The notes under the pieces: model-generated
The model's input: the letters and a program-made list of their open reading frames with translations, nothing else
The model's database searches: none
Told to the model about the DNA's origin: nothing
Part shown: piece by piece, positions 33,966-42,492 of the stretch
Layout of the letters: every line of letters begins with the position of its first letter
How positions within the stretch are numbered: the first letter of the stretch is position 1
Translations under genes and position numbers: made by a program
Origin: a virus
Strand: one strand, 5' to 3'
Virus record (IMG/VR): IMGVR_UViG_3300035458_000037
Location: 20,849 to 84,848 of that record
DNA: 64,000 nt

Positions 33966-34287
33966 TTTAAATCTTATTGGTTACGCAGACAATGATATAG
34001 TAATTGTTTGTTCAAATTGTAAAATGTTGCCAAAAGATTCTGGCATAACTCCAAAATGTCAATGTGTAACTAAAGCACAATTTGACAAAACTAGAGACTT
34101 ATTTTATATGTATGAACAAGCATTGAAAGACATTCTTTATACCATGCAATATTTAAAAAGAGAAGTAGAATCAAGTGGCGATAAATTCAATGGTAGTGAA
34201 GCTGTTATATTAAATAATAATCTAAATTTTATAAAAGGAATAGCTCAAGATACGTTAAAAATTGTAGAATCATACAATGTTGTATAG
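33955..34287 (+). CDS. Zinc-binding small protein, paralogue of previous gene
   Basis: A 110-residue protein with CSNC then KCQC (about 19-40) and Y-E-Q-A-L-K-D-I plus a closing I-A-Q-D-T-L-K-I helix matching A-E-D-A-L-I-L in the previous gene. Function unknown. Confidence 0.55.
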   Translation: MMFDLNLIGYADNDIVIVCSNCKMLPKDSGITPKCQCVTKAQFDKTRDLFYMYEQALKDILYTMQYLKREVESSGDKFNGSEAVILNNNLNFIKGIAQDTLKIVESYNVV

Positions 34288-34459
34288 AGTCGCCCTTCTA
34301 CAAGATTTTGATAGAACTGCACACTTTTTAGATTTAGAAGGTCCAGAAAAAATTACGTTTAATGATATCGCTAAATGGGAAAGGCATGTTAATGATCGAT
34401 GCAGGCACATATCTTTTACGATAATGTCATGGAGTCCGATACATCAGGAGAAAATATGA
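34277..34459 (+). CDS. Small hypothetical protein
   Basis: A 60-residue protein overlapping the previous gene by 11 bases. No motif recognised. Confidence 0.4.
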   Translation: MLYRVALLQDFDRTAHFLDLEGPEKITFNDIAKWERHVNDRCRHISFTIMSWSPIHQEKI

Positions 34460-34644
34460 TACATGATATCAAGAAATATTCTACATTCAATAATGGAGAA
34501 GAAGATCTTGTAGCTGTTCCAGAAAAAGTATATCTTGATTTAAGAAAGAGTGAAGATATTCTACAAGCATTACAAGCATACGGAGTTGATAATTGGGATG
34601 GATACTCCCAAGCGATGTCAGAAATAGAAGATGAGGAGGAGTAA
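34456..34644 (+). CDS. Small acidic hypothetical protein
   Basis: A 62-residue protein ending in a run of acidic residues; ATGA overlap with the previous gene, Shine-Dalgarno CAGGAG. Function unknown. Confidence 0.45.
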   Translation: MIHDIKKYSTFNNGEEDLVAVPEKVYLDLRKSEDILQALQAYGVDNWDGYSQAMSEIEDEEE

Positions 34645-35136
34645 TTGATAGTAGAAATAGCGCCAGACCTTAACATCACGATTGATGATGTAGATAAACG
34701 TATTGTAGAAAAACGTAAATGGTATTTACATTCAAATAAGAGAAGTATCATAGCCTGCTTTTGGGATGGTGATAGAAAAAGAACATTTACGTTAGGAAGA
34801 TATATTTTATCTGAGTATGGACATATCTTTGATGAAAATGAACTGGTATGCTATAAGGATCATGATTTTTTGAATAATAAAAAAAGTAATCTTGTTGTTA
34901 GAACTAAGTCCGAGAATAATAAGAACAGGAGACCCAAGATGATTAAAGGTAGTCTAACTAGAAGATCATTGCCTTATGGTGTATATCGTAATAAAAAAGG
35001 TAAAAAGTATAGTTCTGCTATTAGAATAAAAGGAAAATTGATTTGGTTAGGATCTTTTGCATCTAAAAATAACGCAGAAAGAGCAACCAGTGAGGCAGTA
35101 GAACGATTTGGATACCAAAGGAAATCAAATGGATGA
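34645..35136 (+). CDS. HNH/AP2-type homing endonuclease-like protein
   Basis: A 163-residue protein starting at TTG after GAGGAGGAG. The N-terminal half holds an HNH-like region with L-G-R-Y-I-L then D-H-D-F-L-N-N-K-K-S-N-L and E-N-N-K-N-R (about 50-95); the C-terminal half is an AP2 DNA-binding domain (Y-G-V-Y-R-N, W-L-G-S-F, then A-x-x-A, about 110-155). Such proteins are phage free-standing mobile endonucleases. The first catalytic His position reads C-Y-K-D-H, so activity is uncertain. It lies between small genes and the transporter pair. Confidence 0.75.
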   Translation: MIVEIAPDLNITIDDVDKRIVEKRKWYLHSNKRSIIACFWDGDRKRTFTLGRYILSEYGHIFDENELVCYKDHDFLNNKKSNLVVRTKSENNKNRRPKMIKGSLTRRSLPYGVYRNKKGKKYSSAIRIKGKLIWLGSFASKNNAERATSEAVERFGYQRKSNG

Positions 35137-35383
35137 TTTGTTATGTAAATGCACTCAGCAAAGAGGACTCGAAAGATTTGCTACATCCAATAAATTTGAT
35201 CTAAATGGAGGTAGGTATACATCATTCCAGGTTTTCAAGTGTTTATCATGCAATAAGGCTACATTCTTCCCTACTGAAAATGGAGAACTTGCGTTGAAGG
35301 AAGGGACAGAACGTTGTTTGCGTGAACTAAAAGAATGCATAGAAATGAATGCCTATAAGGAATCGTCCTATATAGGTGTCTGA
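35129..35383 (+). CDS. Small Cys-pair protein
   Basis: An 84-residue protein after AAAGGAAATCAA with CKC near the start and CLSC (about 38-41), a possible zinc site, and a helical Glu/Lys-rich C-terminus. It overlaps the endonuclease gene by eight bases. Confidence 0.5.
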   Translation: MDDLLCKCTQQRGLERFATSNKFDLNGGRYTSFQVFKCLSCNKATFFPTENGELALKEGTERCLRELKECIEMNAYKESSYIGV

Positions 35384-35410
35384 TCAAAACGAATTCACTA
35401 TGGAGGAATT

Positions 35411-36691
35411 GTGAATCAAACTCAAAGACATCCATTAACGTGGGTGCCATCTCTATTCACTATTGAGGGAATGGGAGGCATCATACTTGGACTTGTAATT
35501 CCAACTATTTATAAGAGTTTGGGATTATCAAATACAAAGATAAGCTTTTGGCTTTCCTTAGCGGGAATGCTAATGCTTTGTCGGCCTTTGATTGTGCCAT
35601 TCATCGAAATGACATGTTCAAAGAAGAATGTGGTTATCTTTTCGCAAGTATTTATGTCTTTGAGTTTTATTGCAGTTGGTTTTTCGCTAAAGACATCTAG
35701 TTTCTTTTTGGTATCATTATGCGTTGTGGCAGTTCTCACTTTACTTGTTCAAATTCATGACCCCTGCGCAGACGGAACCTTCATTGAGGTTCTGGATGTA
35801 GCAGCACAAACCAAGTATGTGGGGTGGATGTCAGCCGGTTATCAGATTGGCAAAGTCATTTGTCAAGGCGGCATTGTTCTGGGTGCTGGTTATCTTATCG
35901 AGAATATGAAAATGGAAACCTCATCCGCTTGGATGGCTGCCATGATCATATCAGGTTTTATACTGCTAATCGTTGCTGCGTATCATGGAGTGGTAATACC
36001 TCCCACTCCTAGAAATGAAAATGCTAGGGTTGAGACTACAAAAGAATATTTCTCTAAGTTTTATGAAATCACAAAAGAATACTTCATGAAACCTGGTATT
36101 TGGTGGTGTATTCTTTTCTTTTTCTTCTATCGATTGGCTGAAGAACAAGCGATGAATATCTTTGGGTTGTTCTTAATTGATTCACCTGCAAAAGGTGGAT
36201 TGGGAATGACTATCAAAGAACTGGGTATGACTTATGGATTCTTCCCGCCAATAGCTCTTTTCATTGGAGCTTTAGTAGCTGGTCCTGTAATGGAGAAGAT
36301 GGGAGGGTTTAGAAAAGCAATTCCTCTTTTTGCGGTAATTTATAATATACCACTTCTTCTTTATGGAATTGTTGCTTATACACTTCCAAATAATCCATAC
36401 CTAATTACATTTATTTGTTGCTGCGAATATTTTGGATATGGATTTGGATGGAATGGACTATTAGTGTGCAACCAACAGTATGCCGCTCCGGGAAGATTCA
36501 AAACTGCGCATCTGGCAATTGGGACTGCCATTGTCCATGGCGTCTCCAAATTGCCAGTTGGGTTATCTGGCTATATGTCTGACCTACTTGGATACAAACA
36601 CTTCTTTGTTCATTACACATTAGCAATGATGATTCCTTCGATTATCATTGCCTTTGTAGTTTCAAAGAAATTGCGAGAAATAGAACGATAA
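35411..36691 (+). CDS. AmpG-like MFS permease (muropeptide-type transporter)
   Basis: A 426-residue integral membrane protein with about 12 hydrophobic helices in two six-helix halves around a charged central loop (about 195-225), the MFS plan. The layout, including the loop with Q-I-H-D-P-C-A-D-G in the first half and Y-F-G-Y-G-F-G in the second, is closest to AmpG-type permeases, which import cell-wall muropeptides across the inner membrane of Gram-negative bacteria. The start is GTG after GGAGG. It is 13 bases from a peptide transporter. Substrate is inferred; another MFS subfamily is possible. Confidence 0.7.
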   Translation: MNQTQRHPLTWVPSLFTIEGMGGIILGLVIPTIYKSLGLSNTKISFWLSLAGMLMLCRPLIVPFIEMTCSKKNVVIFSQVFMSLSFIAVGFSLKTSSFFLVSLCVVAVLTLLVQIHDPCADGTFIEVLDVAAQTKYVGWMSAGYQIGKVICQGGIVLGAGYLIENMKMETSSAWMAAMIISGFILLIVAAYHGVVIPPTPRNENARVETTKEYFSKFYEITKEYFMKPGIWWCILFFFFYRLAEEQAMNIFGLFLIDSPAKGGLGMTIKELGMTYGFFPPIALFIGALVAGPVMEKMGGFRKAIPLFAVIYNIPLLLYGIVAYTLPNNPYLITFICCCEYFGYGFGWNGLLVCNQQYAAPGRFKTAHLAIGTAIVHGVSKLPVGLSGYMSDLLGYKHFFVHYTLAMMIPSIIIAFVVSKKLREIER

Positions 36692-36704
36692 CCAAGGAGA
36701 GTTT

Positions 36705-38273
36705 ATGAATCCAGTCTTTTATCTTCCGCTGATAACAATGTCCATTCTTGGTGTTTGGACTGCTTTGATCATTAAGATCAAACGTAAGCAACATCCTGAT
36801 GCATTGTTTAAGTTATTTATGGTTGAAATTTGGGAGCGATTTTCGTATTATGGCATGAGAGCAATGTTGATTCTATTCCTTTCTGCTGCTGCTACAGGTG
36901 GACTCCGTGGCGGCCTGGGAATGAATAGATCAGAAGCAATTGGTATTTACGCAGCATTTGTATCTTTGGTTTATATTACACCTCTTTTAGGTGGGAAACT
37001 GTCAGATAAAATTCTAGGTATAAAGACAGCAGTTATACTTGGATCATCTATGATGGCTATGGGTCAATTCTGTCTGGCTTTTAGTGGCGGGAATAGAATC
37101 TTGGTCTATCTTGGGTTAGCAATATTGACGGTTGGTAATGGATTTTTTAAACCAAACATATCTGCGCTTATAGGTAAATTATATAAGCCGGGAGACGCTA
37201 GACGTGATGGAGCGTTTACTATCTTTTACATGGGTATTAATATAGGAGCGTGGGTAGCACCATTACTTTGTGGTGCTCTTCGTGATTCTATTGGATGGAG
37301 TCCGGCTTTTGCTACCGCTGGTCTTGGCATGATTCTAGGTTTGATAATCTTCATTTGGACGATGCGAACAGAAAAAGAAATTGCGAACTTCGCAGCGGCA
37401 CCTACACCAGTTACTATTATAAAAGAAACGAATACCGTTACTCGCACCAAAGCATTTATCATTATTATATGCGCAATTCCAATTACTTGTTTGTTAATTA
37501 TTAAAAACGGCTTGATGGATTGGTTATTAGGTGGAACTATTATTAGTATGATCTCTTATATGCTTTATCTTTCTATAAAAATGGAAAAAATAGCACGCGA
37601 AAGAGTTGTTGCTTTAATTTCTCTTTTTGGTTTTTGCGTTGTATTTTGGTCTCTTTTTGAATTAGCTGGATCAGCTATTAACATTTTTACAGAGAATAAT
37701 GTAGAGAAATCTTTATTCGGAGTTAAACTAACTACGGAAAGCTTTCAAAGTTTCAATGCGGCATTTGTGGTTGCCCTTGCTCCATTGATGGATAAACTGT
37801 GGTCATGGATGGCCAAAATAGGAAAGATGGCTCAAGCTCCAATCCAGTTTGGGTCAGCTTTAATATTAGTTGGTCTTGGATTTGTTTTACTCAAATTTGG
37901 AGTTCCATTTGCATCCAAATTGGGTATGATGCCAGCAATGTTTTTGGCTGGCATGTATCTTCTTCATACTGTTGGTGAGTTATCGATTTCACCAATTGGT
38001 TTATCACTGGTCACGAAACTTGCGCCGGCATCTATGGTTTCGTTCTTTATGGGATTCTGGTTTCTTGCTACAGCTTGTGCTGGTCAGGTTGGCAAATGGA
38101 TCTCACGCGCTGCGATTCCTGATGTCGTTGGAGCAACACCACTTCAAACGTTACATACATCAGTGCATACGTTTGTTATATGTGGAGTAATATCTATTGG
38201 ATGTGGTTTGATTTTGTATACAATGAATCCAATTATTAAGCGTTGGATGCATCAAGATCAAATCCAGAATTAA
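36705..38273 (+). CDS. POT/PTR-family proton-coupled oligopeptide transporter
   Basis: A 522-residue membrane protein that probably imports di- and tripeptides with protons. The helix-1 motif E-x2-E-R-F-S-Y-Y-G-M (E41-x2-E44-R45-F46) needed for proton coupling is intact. The PTR2 signatures G-N-G-F-F-K-P-N-I-S (about 146-155) and D-G-A-F-T-I-F-Y-M-G-I-N-I-G-A (about 168-182) are clear, and 12-14 helices are visible. The length is normal for DtpA-like proteins, so the gene looks functional. Start after AAGGAGAG. It is followed by a terminator. Confidence 0.9.
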   Translation: MNPVFYLPLITMSILGVWTALIIKIKRKQHPDALFKLFMVEIWERFSYYGMRAMLILFLSAAATGGLRGGLGMNRSEAIGIYAAFVSLVYITPLLGGKLSDKILGIKTAVILGSSMMAMGQFCLAFSGGNRILVYLGLAILTVGNGFFKPNISALIGKLYKPGDARRDGAFTIFYMGINIGAWVAPLLCGALRDSIGWSPAFATAGLGMILGLIIFIWTMRTEKEIANFAAAPTPVTIIKETNTVTRTKAFIIIICAIPITCLLIIKNGLMDWLLGGTIISMISYMLYLSIKMEKIARERVVALISLFGFCVVFWSLFELAGSAINIFTENNVEKSLFGVKLTTESFQSFNAAFVVALAPLMDKLWSWMAKIGKMAQAPIQFGSALILVGLGFVLLKFGVPFASKLGMMPAMFLAGMYLLHTVGELSISPIGLSLVTKLAPASMVSFFMGFWFLATACAGQVGKWISRAAIPDVVGATPLQTLHTSVHTFVICGVISIGCGLILYTMNPIIKRWMHQDQIQN

Positions 38274-38279
38274 ATTAAT

Positions 38280-38304
38280 AGCCCCAGCAATGGGGCTTTC
38301 TTTT
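38280..38304. terminator. Intrinsic terminator between converging operons
   Basis: AGCCCCA-GCAA-TGGGGCT with TTCTTTT behind it on the + strand, and AT-rich sequence on the other side. It separates the transporter gene from the - strand head module. Confidence 0.85.
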
Positions 38305-38309
38305 AGATA

Positions 38310-39158
38310 TTACAGTTTAAACGCAATCATCTGACCCGCAAATCTTGTATCCGGTGTTAATGGAATATACAAAAGAACATAATTCTTACTTGCGAATTGA
38401 ATTCCACATCGATTCCTTAAGTCAATGCCAGTATTTGGATCGGTTATACGGACATCAACGTCTGTGTTTAAATTGTGGTGAAAAGTTATTTCGTAATGGC
38501 CTGTGATAGGGTTGACCACCCAATCAGCCACTAGGAAATTGAGAGGGTCGCTCTTATGGCCAGGATGAACACCTTCGTAGGGGCGTCCGTCAGCCATTTC
38601 TGGAACCATAGAGGGGGCCGCGCTTAAACTGCCCGTGCCGAAGTCATTGAACTGGGCTCCAGCGTATAAGCCACTATAATCCCACATACGATACTCGGGG
38701 CTCTTGATAATACCGAATGTCTTAGCCACGTTATATGCATACTTGAATTCGCGTTTCTTCTCTTCCACACGCCTGGACCATAATCCGGCAAGTCCAATAT
38801 AATTTGGGCCTCTTCCCCATGGATTAGTAGAAACGCCATTGTCATTGAATGGCATATCATTTCTGTAATACAATACACCGGCAGATTCCAAAGCAAACAT
38901 TGAAGCAGCGATTATCAACCAATCGAATGCTGGAAATTGTTCAATGGTTATAGCATTAAGCAATGGGGGTGTGCTATTCCAATCACTCAATGCCATTTCA
39001 ATGTATAAACCTATTTCTTGATCGGTAGTTTCTTCTCTTCGCCATAGAGCATTGAGCTTTGGTTGATCTCGTAAAAACATGCGCACTAAATTAGTTAAAA
39101 CCCTTTTGTTCATGGGCATATTTGGTTTGACTTGACCCAAATTGCATTCCTGATCCAT
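38310..39158 (-). CDS. Virion structural protein, possible head-tail adaptor
   Basis: About 282 residues. The N-terminal half is helical with aromatic residues (L-V-R-M-F-L-R-D, D-W-L-I-I-A-A-S-M-F-A-L-E-S-A) and the C-terminal half beta-rich. It is the last gene of the head operon, after the capsid gene. A connector or adaptor role is guessed from place and helix pattern; no family is confirmed. The ATG six bases after GGAG is chosen. Confidence 0.45.
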   Translation of the reverse strand: MDQECNLGQVKPNMPMNKRVLTNLVRMFLRDQPKLNALWRREETTDQEIGLYIEMALSDWNSTPPLLNAITIEQFPAFDWLIIAASMFALESAGVLYYRNDMPFNDNGVSTNPWGRGPNYIGLAGLWSRRVEEKKREFKYAYNVAKTFGIIKSPEYRMWDYSGLYAGAQFNDFGTGSLSAAPSMVPEMADGRPYEGVHPGHKSDPLNFLVADWVVNPITGHYEITFHHNLNTDVDVRITDPNTGIDLRNRCGIQFASKNYVLLYIPLTPDTRFAGQMIAFKL

Positions 39159-39210
39159 GAGAAGCTCCAATCACTTTCTGAATTTTACCGCGTTCCCAGG
39201 TATAAACGCA

Positions 39211-39236
39211 GAAAAGGGCCACGCAAGCGCGGCCCT
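39211..39236 (-). terminator. Intrinsic terminator (- strand)
   Basis: On the - strand AGGGCC-G-CGC and GCG-T-GGCCCT form a stem with a two-base loop followed by TTTTCT. It lies between the gene at 39257 and the last gene of the operon, so it may partly terminate head transcripts. Confidence 0.65.
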
Positions 39237-39256
39237 CTCCTGCGTACCAGCACCCT

Positions 39257-39718
39257 TTAAGCGGACTCTGGGGTTTGTGCCGGGGCTGGAGCTGGGCTCG
39301 TGGGAGCAGCAGTCTTGGCAGCCGTCTTTTGTGGAGTAGGGGCTGGGACAGGCTTGACGGCAGGAGCCACAACTGGAGCTGGCTCCTGGGGCAGATAATT
39401 CGTCGGAACCCCATCAATTACAAGGGGTTCCGACTTCGCAAAGTCAATTGTCGGTGCAGGAACTTGAATGGGCTCGCCATTCTTATCCACGGGAGGATTC
39501 AAAGACAAGTAACTTTCGTTGAAAAGTTCCAGGGAGGGTTTGAACTTATATGCATCTGCTTCGTCTTTTGTATTAAACACTTTGACGAGGCCACGGGCTT
39601 CCATCTCTTTGTAGAGTTCTGGATAATCAGTTCGTCCAACTTTCCCTTCCGGCAAAACAAAATCAGCGGAAGTGATGGTTCCGAAAAGTGATTTTACATA
39701 CGACACGGTAACTCCCAT
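39257..39718 (-). CDS. Hypothetical head protein with Ala/Pro-rich tail
   Basis: A 153-residue protein. Residues 1-65 form a small mixed domain; the C-terminal half is Ala/Pro/Thr/Lys-rich low complexity. It follows the major capsid gene, so it may be a capsid accessory or decoration protein. The ribosome site is weak; a TTG two codons upstream is an alternative. Confidence 0.5.
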   Translation of the reverse strand: MGVTVSYVKSLFGTITSADFVLPEGKVGRTDYPELYKEMEARGLVKVFNTKDEADAYKFKPSLELFNESYLSLNPPVDKNGEPIQVPAPTIDFAKSEPLVIDGVPTNYLPQEPAPVVAPAVKPVPAPTPQKTAAKTAAPTSPAPAPAQTPESA

Positions 39719-39735
39719 TTTCAACTAATTATTGA

Positions 39736-40665
39736 TTAGGTCAAACTGGCGATGCCAGTGATCTTGGAAACAGAGGAAACGTTGCCGACTTCGATACCCT
39801 GATTGGTCCAGGAATACCACTCCAGCATATTACCCTTGCGATCCATTTCCTGTTGGACATCGCGCAACATAAAGTTGCTGCCCAAGAATTCAGGAGCCGC
39901 CACGCAATAGATATAATCATCAGGCCACACACTGGTAATGGAACTATTCACAGCGTTAATGGAAGTGATGACTTCGTAGCCCAGGAATGTCTTCTCAGGA
40001 GCCACGCCATTGAACGCAATGCGATCAACGGAGTTGTAGCCAATCTTATCGGGTTCAAGCTTTGCCAGATTGAGCCAGGTGCTCTCAGTCATAATCAAAC
40101 GAGCAGCTCGACGCCTGCGGCCCAGGACGGCCCGGACACCAGCGATAACCGCATCTTTGAACACACCTTTGACCGTACCAGCACCAGCCGGAATCACGTT
40201 GGTAGAGGTCTGCGCGGCGGCAGCAGCATCCAAACGCAGTTTGAACATGCCGTCCACCTGTTCCTGGAGATCGAAAACGAAGTTGTTATTAACAACATCG
40301 ATCAAAGGAAAACGCATAGTCATCAACTCTTCCTGAGTCTTCTTATAATGCTCAGTTTCGAGTTTGGCAAACCAAACTTCATACTTACGGCCTTCAACAA
40401 ACTGCGCAGAACCACGCCCACGGAAACCAAGTGTGAAAGCCTTCGAATCAGGTTCCAACCAAACGCGCTTCAGGGGGAAGTCGTTCTGAGTATTCGTATC
40501 AATCTGGGCTTCGGTAAGAACAATTGGTGCAATACAACGATTTGCTACGCAAGTTTCACGGATACGATCTCGAAGATAATCTTCGGTCAATCCCGCGACT
40601 TTTTCCATTCCGTCGCTGGAACCAGTGAACACATCCCATAGCTGGGAAGCAAGAATTTCTGACAT
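39736..40665 (-). CDS. Major capsid protein
   Basis: A 309-residue protein with the layout of an HK97-fold major capsid protein: short N-terminal arm, an extended region with R-V-W-L-E-P-D and G-R-G-S-A-Q-F, a long helix region F-D-L-Q-E-Q-V-D-G-M-F-K-L-R-L-D (about 130-150), an R-R-R-R-A-A segment, and a beta-rich C-terminus. MEKVAG at residues 20-25 matches the recurring hexapeptide and could mark a processing site. Start after AAGGAGATTAT. Place between decoration-like and accessory genes supports the call. Confidence 0.75.
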   Translation of the reverse strand: MSEILASQLWDVFTGSSDGMEKVAGLTEDYLRDRIRETCVANRCIAPIVLTEAQIDTNTQNDFPLKRVWLEPDSKAFTLGFRGRGSAQFVEGRKYEVWFAKLETEHYKKTQEELMTMRFPLIDVVNNNFVFDLQEQVDGMFKLRLDAAAAAQTSTNVIPAGAGTVKGVFKDAVIAGVRAVLGRRRRAARLIMTESTWLNLAKLEPDKIGYNSVDRIAFNGVAPEKTFLGYEVITSINAVNSSITSVWPDDYIYCVAAPEFLGSNFMLRDVQQEMDRKGNMLEWYSWTNQGIEVGNVSSVSKITGIASLT

Positions 40666-40709
40666 ATAATCTCCTTGAGCTGTTTAGCTAATTAAGAATT
40701 GGCGACCTA

Positions 40710-41156
40710 TTACACCAAGATACGGAATTGAACGATCTTACCGATAGGAGTGCCCAAGGCAAAGTCAGTGGAAGCAGCTTTTGTTGCGATGCACTTGGCG
40801 AAATAAGCACCAGAACTGAGATCGCCAGCAGAAGCCTTCGCAATCTTACCACTCACGCAAGTAAGCAGATCACTGGCACCAATAGCACCGTTTGTGGAGT
40901 CGTCAATCTGATCGGTTTCGGCTTCAAACACACCGAAAACGACAGAATATTTCTTCGAAGAATTACCGCTCAAATCTTCAAAGACAAATTCCACCTGACG
41001 ATAATCGGCAGAAGTAGCAGCAGCCACCAGGGTGCCACTGCCATCAGTCTTGACGACAGCTCCCTTGACAAAAGTTGCACCGGTAGACGCACGGCTCACA
41101 GTGGCTACCGAGTAAGAGCCTTCCTGAAGGCCACTTAGGATGTTGAAGATCGCCAT
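40710..41156 (-). CDS. Putative capsid decoration protein
   Basis: A 148-residue beta-rich protein high in Ala, Ser, Thr and Val, immediately upstream of the major capsid gene in the operon. Size, composition and position are those of head-stabilising decoration proteins. Start after GAGGAGAACTC. The fold is not confirmed. Confidence 0.55.
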   Translation of the reverse strand: MAIFNILSGLQEGSYSVATVSRASTGATFVKGAVVKTDGSGTLVAAATSADYRQVEFVFEDLSGNSSKKYSVVFGVFEAETDQIDDSTNGAIGASDLLTCVSGKIAKASAGDLSSGAYFAKCIATKAASTDFALGTPIGKIVQFRILV

Positions 41157-41200
41157 GAGTTCTCCTCTTTAGCAAGTTTTTGAGAATTTAAGAATTTTGG

Positions 41201-41563
41201 TTAAGCAAGACCCAATTCTTCCATGATTAAAGCTTGTCTTTCATGGAATTTATTGTCAGCATTGGAAGCGGTTTTCGTCATCTCTTCGCCAGCTACCCGG
41301 CCAAAAGATACCTTTCGACTCAGTGTATCCGCAATTTTCAACATTGCATCAGCGCCACCATTTTCCTGGGCTTCTTTCAGCATATTCTCGGCTTCTTCAT
41401 AGGACACGCCAACTTTACCAGCCAATTGTTCGGCTTTTTTATTGAGGCCTTCTGAGTGCTGACTTTTCTGCTGGAGCTGCGCGGTCATTTCCTGAATGAT
41501 CGCTGCGCCTTCATCAATGATCTGGAGGGCTTGCTGTAGGGCCTGTTCGAGTTCAGCGCTCAT
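41201..41563 (-). CDS. Putative scaffold-like protein
   Basis: A 120-residue, Glu/Gln-rich helical protein with heptad-like repeats in the first 50 residues, and MLKIAD (about 73-78) and MTKTAS (about 95-100) copies of the head hexapeptide. A coiled-coil assembly or scaffold role before the capsid gene is inferred. It overlaps the next upstream gene by one base. Confidence 0.5.
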   Translation of the reverse strand: MSAELEQALQQALQIIDEGAAIIQEMTAQLQQKSQHSEGLNKKAEQLAGKVGVSYEEAENMLKEAQENGGADAMLKIADTLSRKVSFGRVAGEEMTKTASNADNKFHERQALIMEELGLA

Positions 41564-41958
41564 TATTTCACCTCCGCAAAGAGACGCTTGCCACGGAGTG
41601 CAGCCAGCTTCATGAGCGCGGCCACCTTGATCTGGGTGCCGTCCGGTCGAGCGATTACTACTGCGCCACCACCTGCCTCTGCGCCAGCACCAGGAGTCTC
41701 CCCTTCAGCCGCCTCTTCCCCAGGAGCACCACCCCCTGGAGGCTGATCTCCACCTGCGCCCGCTGCCATTTGACCAAGTGAAGCCTTGAATTTCTCAACA
41801 TTAGCCAAATGAGCTTGAGCGGATGCGAGAATATCACCACCGCCTTGCTGCTGAGCAGATTCTGTGGGGCCACCATTTTGATCGTTAGCATTTTTCTCAA
41901 CGGGATCAAGCAATAACTCATCTTGAGCCTCTTTGATAATTTGATCGATTATTCCCAT
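41563..41958 (-). CDS. Gly/Glu/Ala-rich head assembly protein
   Basis: A 131-residue protein starting MGIIDQII after GAGGGGTGAT. A Gly/Pro/Ala/Glu-rich middle (about 65-105) is followed by IKVAALMKLAALRGK, which holds two copies of the recurring K-x-A pattern. Such low-complexity acidic proteins near capsid genes are often scaffold or internal proteins. Confidence 0.5.
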   Translation of the reverse strand: MGIIDQIIKEAQDELLLDPVEKNANDQNGGPTESAQQQGGGDILASAQAHLANVEKFKASLGQMAAGAGGDQPPGGGAPGEEAAEGETPGAGAEAGGGAVVIARPDGTQIKVAALMKLAALRGKRLFAEVK

Positions 41959-41959
41959 A

Positions 41960-42484
41960 TCACCCCTCAACCATAGAATTTAGAGCCTGTGAGATTTCGA
42001 TAGCTTTTTGTTCATCAATAGTCTTCTTCATAATGCCATCATGCAAATCTGTCTTGACAGCCTTAATAACTTCATTAACTAATGTTGGATAAGCAGATCC
42101 CACCGCTTGAACAAAAGGAAGGATTTTATCAGGTTGGCCTGCTTCAATAGCTTCAATTACAGCATCGTGAACTTGTTGAATATTCAAACCACCAGATTCT
42201 GGATTGGCAACAACATTTCCATTCTCTCTACTGCCAGATGCTTGGGGAATATCTTCTGTAACTGCACCGCCAGTAATTGGAGGAGCTGTGCTATCTTCGA
42301 CAGATTGAGCACCCTCATGTTGATCAAGTATTTCAGCTAATTTCTCCATTACTAAATAGGCAGTGTAATTAGCAGTTTTCTCCAAAAGAGGTAACATGCT
42401 TTCCAAGAGTTCGTTCTGACTATCTTCGGCTAATTTCTGAAGCACTTCTGGTTCAGTTTCCTCAAGAAATCTACGTAGATCCAT
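41960..42484 (-). CDS. Hypothetical head assembly protein with KLA motifs
   Basis: A 174-residue helical acidic protein, starting MDLRRFLEE after GAGGCG. It carries LQKLAE, LEKTAN and MEKLAE in its first 55 residues. The spread of this hexapeptide over successive head genes suggests common processing or assembly. No fold assigned. Confidence 0.5.
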   Translation of the reverse strand: MDLRRFLEETEPEVLQKLAEDSQNELLESMLPLLEKTANYTAYLVMEKLAEILDQHEGAQSVEDSTAPPITGGAVTEDIPQASGSRENGNVVANPESGGLNIQQVHDAVIEAIEAGQPDKILPFVQAVGSAYPTLVNEVIKAVKTDLHDGIMKKTIDEQKAIEISQALNSMVEG

Positions 42485-42492
42485 GTGACGCC

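Noticed and set aside
39853-40641. 262-codon open frame on the + strand, opposite the major capsid gene
   Set aside because: It mirrors a clear capsid gene; composition and lack of a start signal mark it as a shadow.
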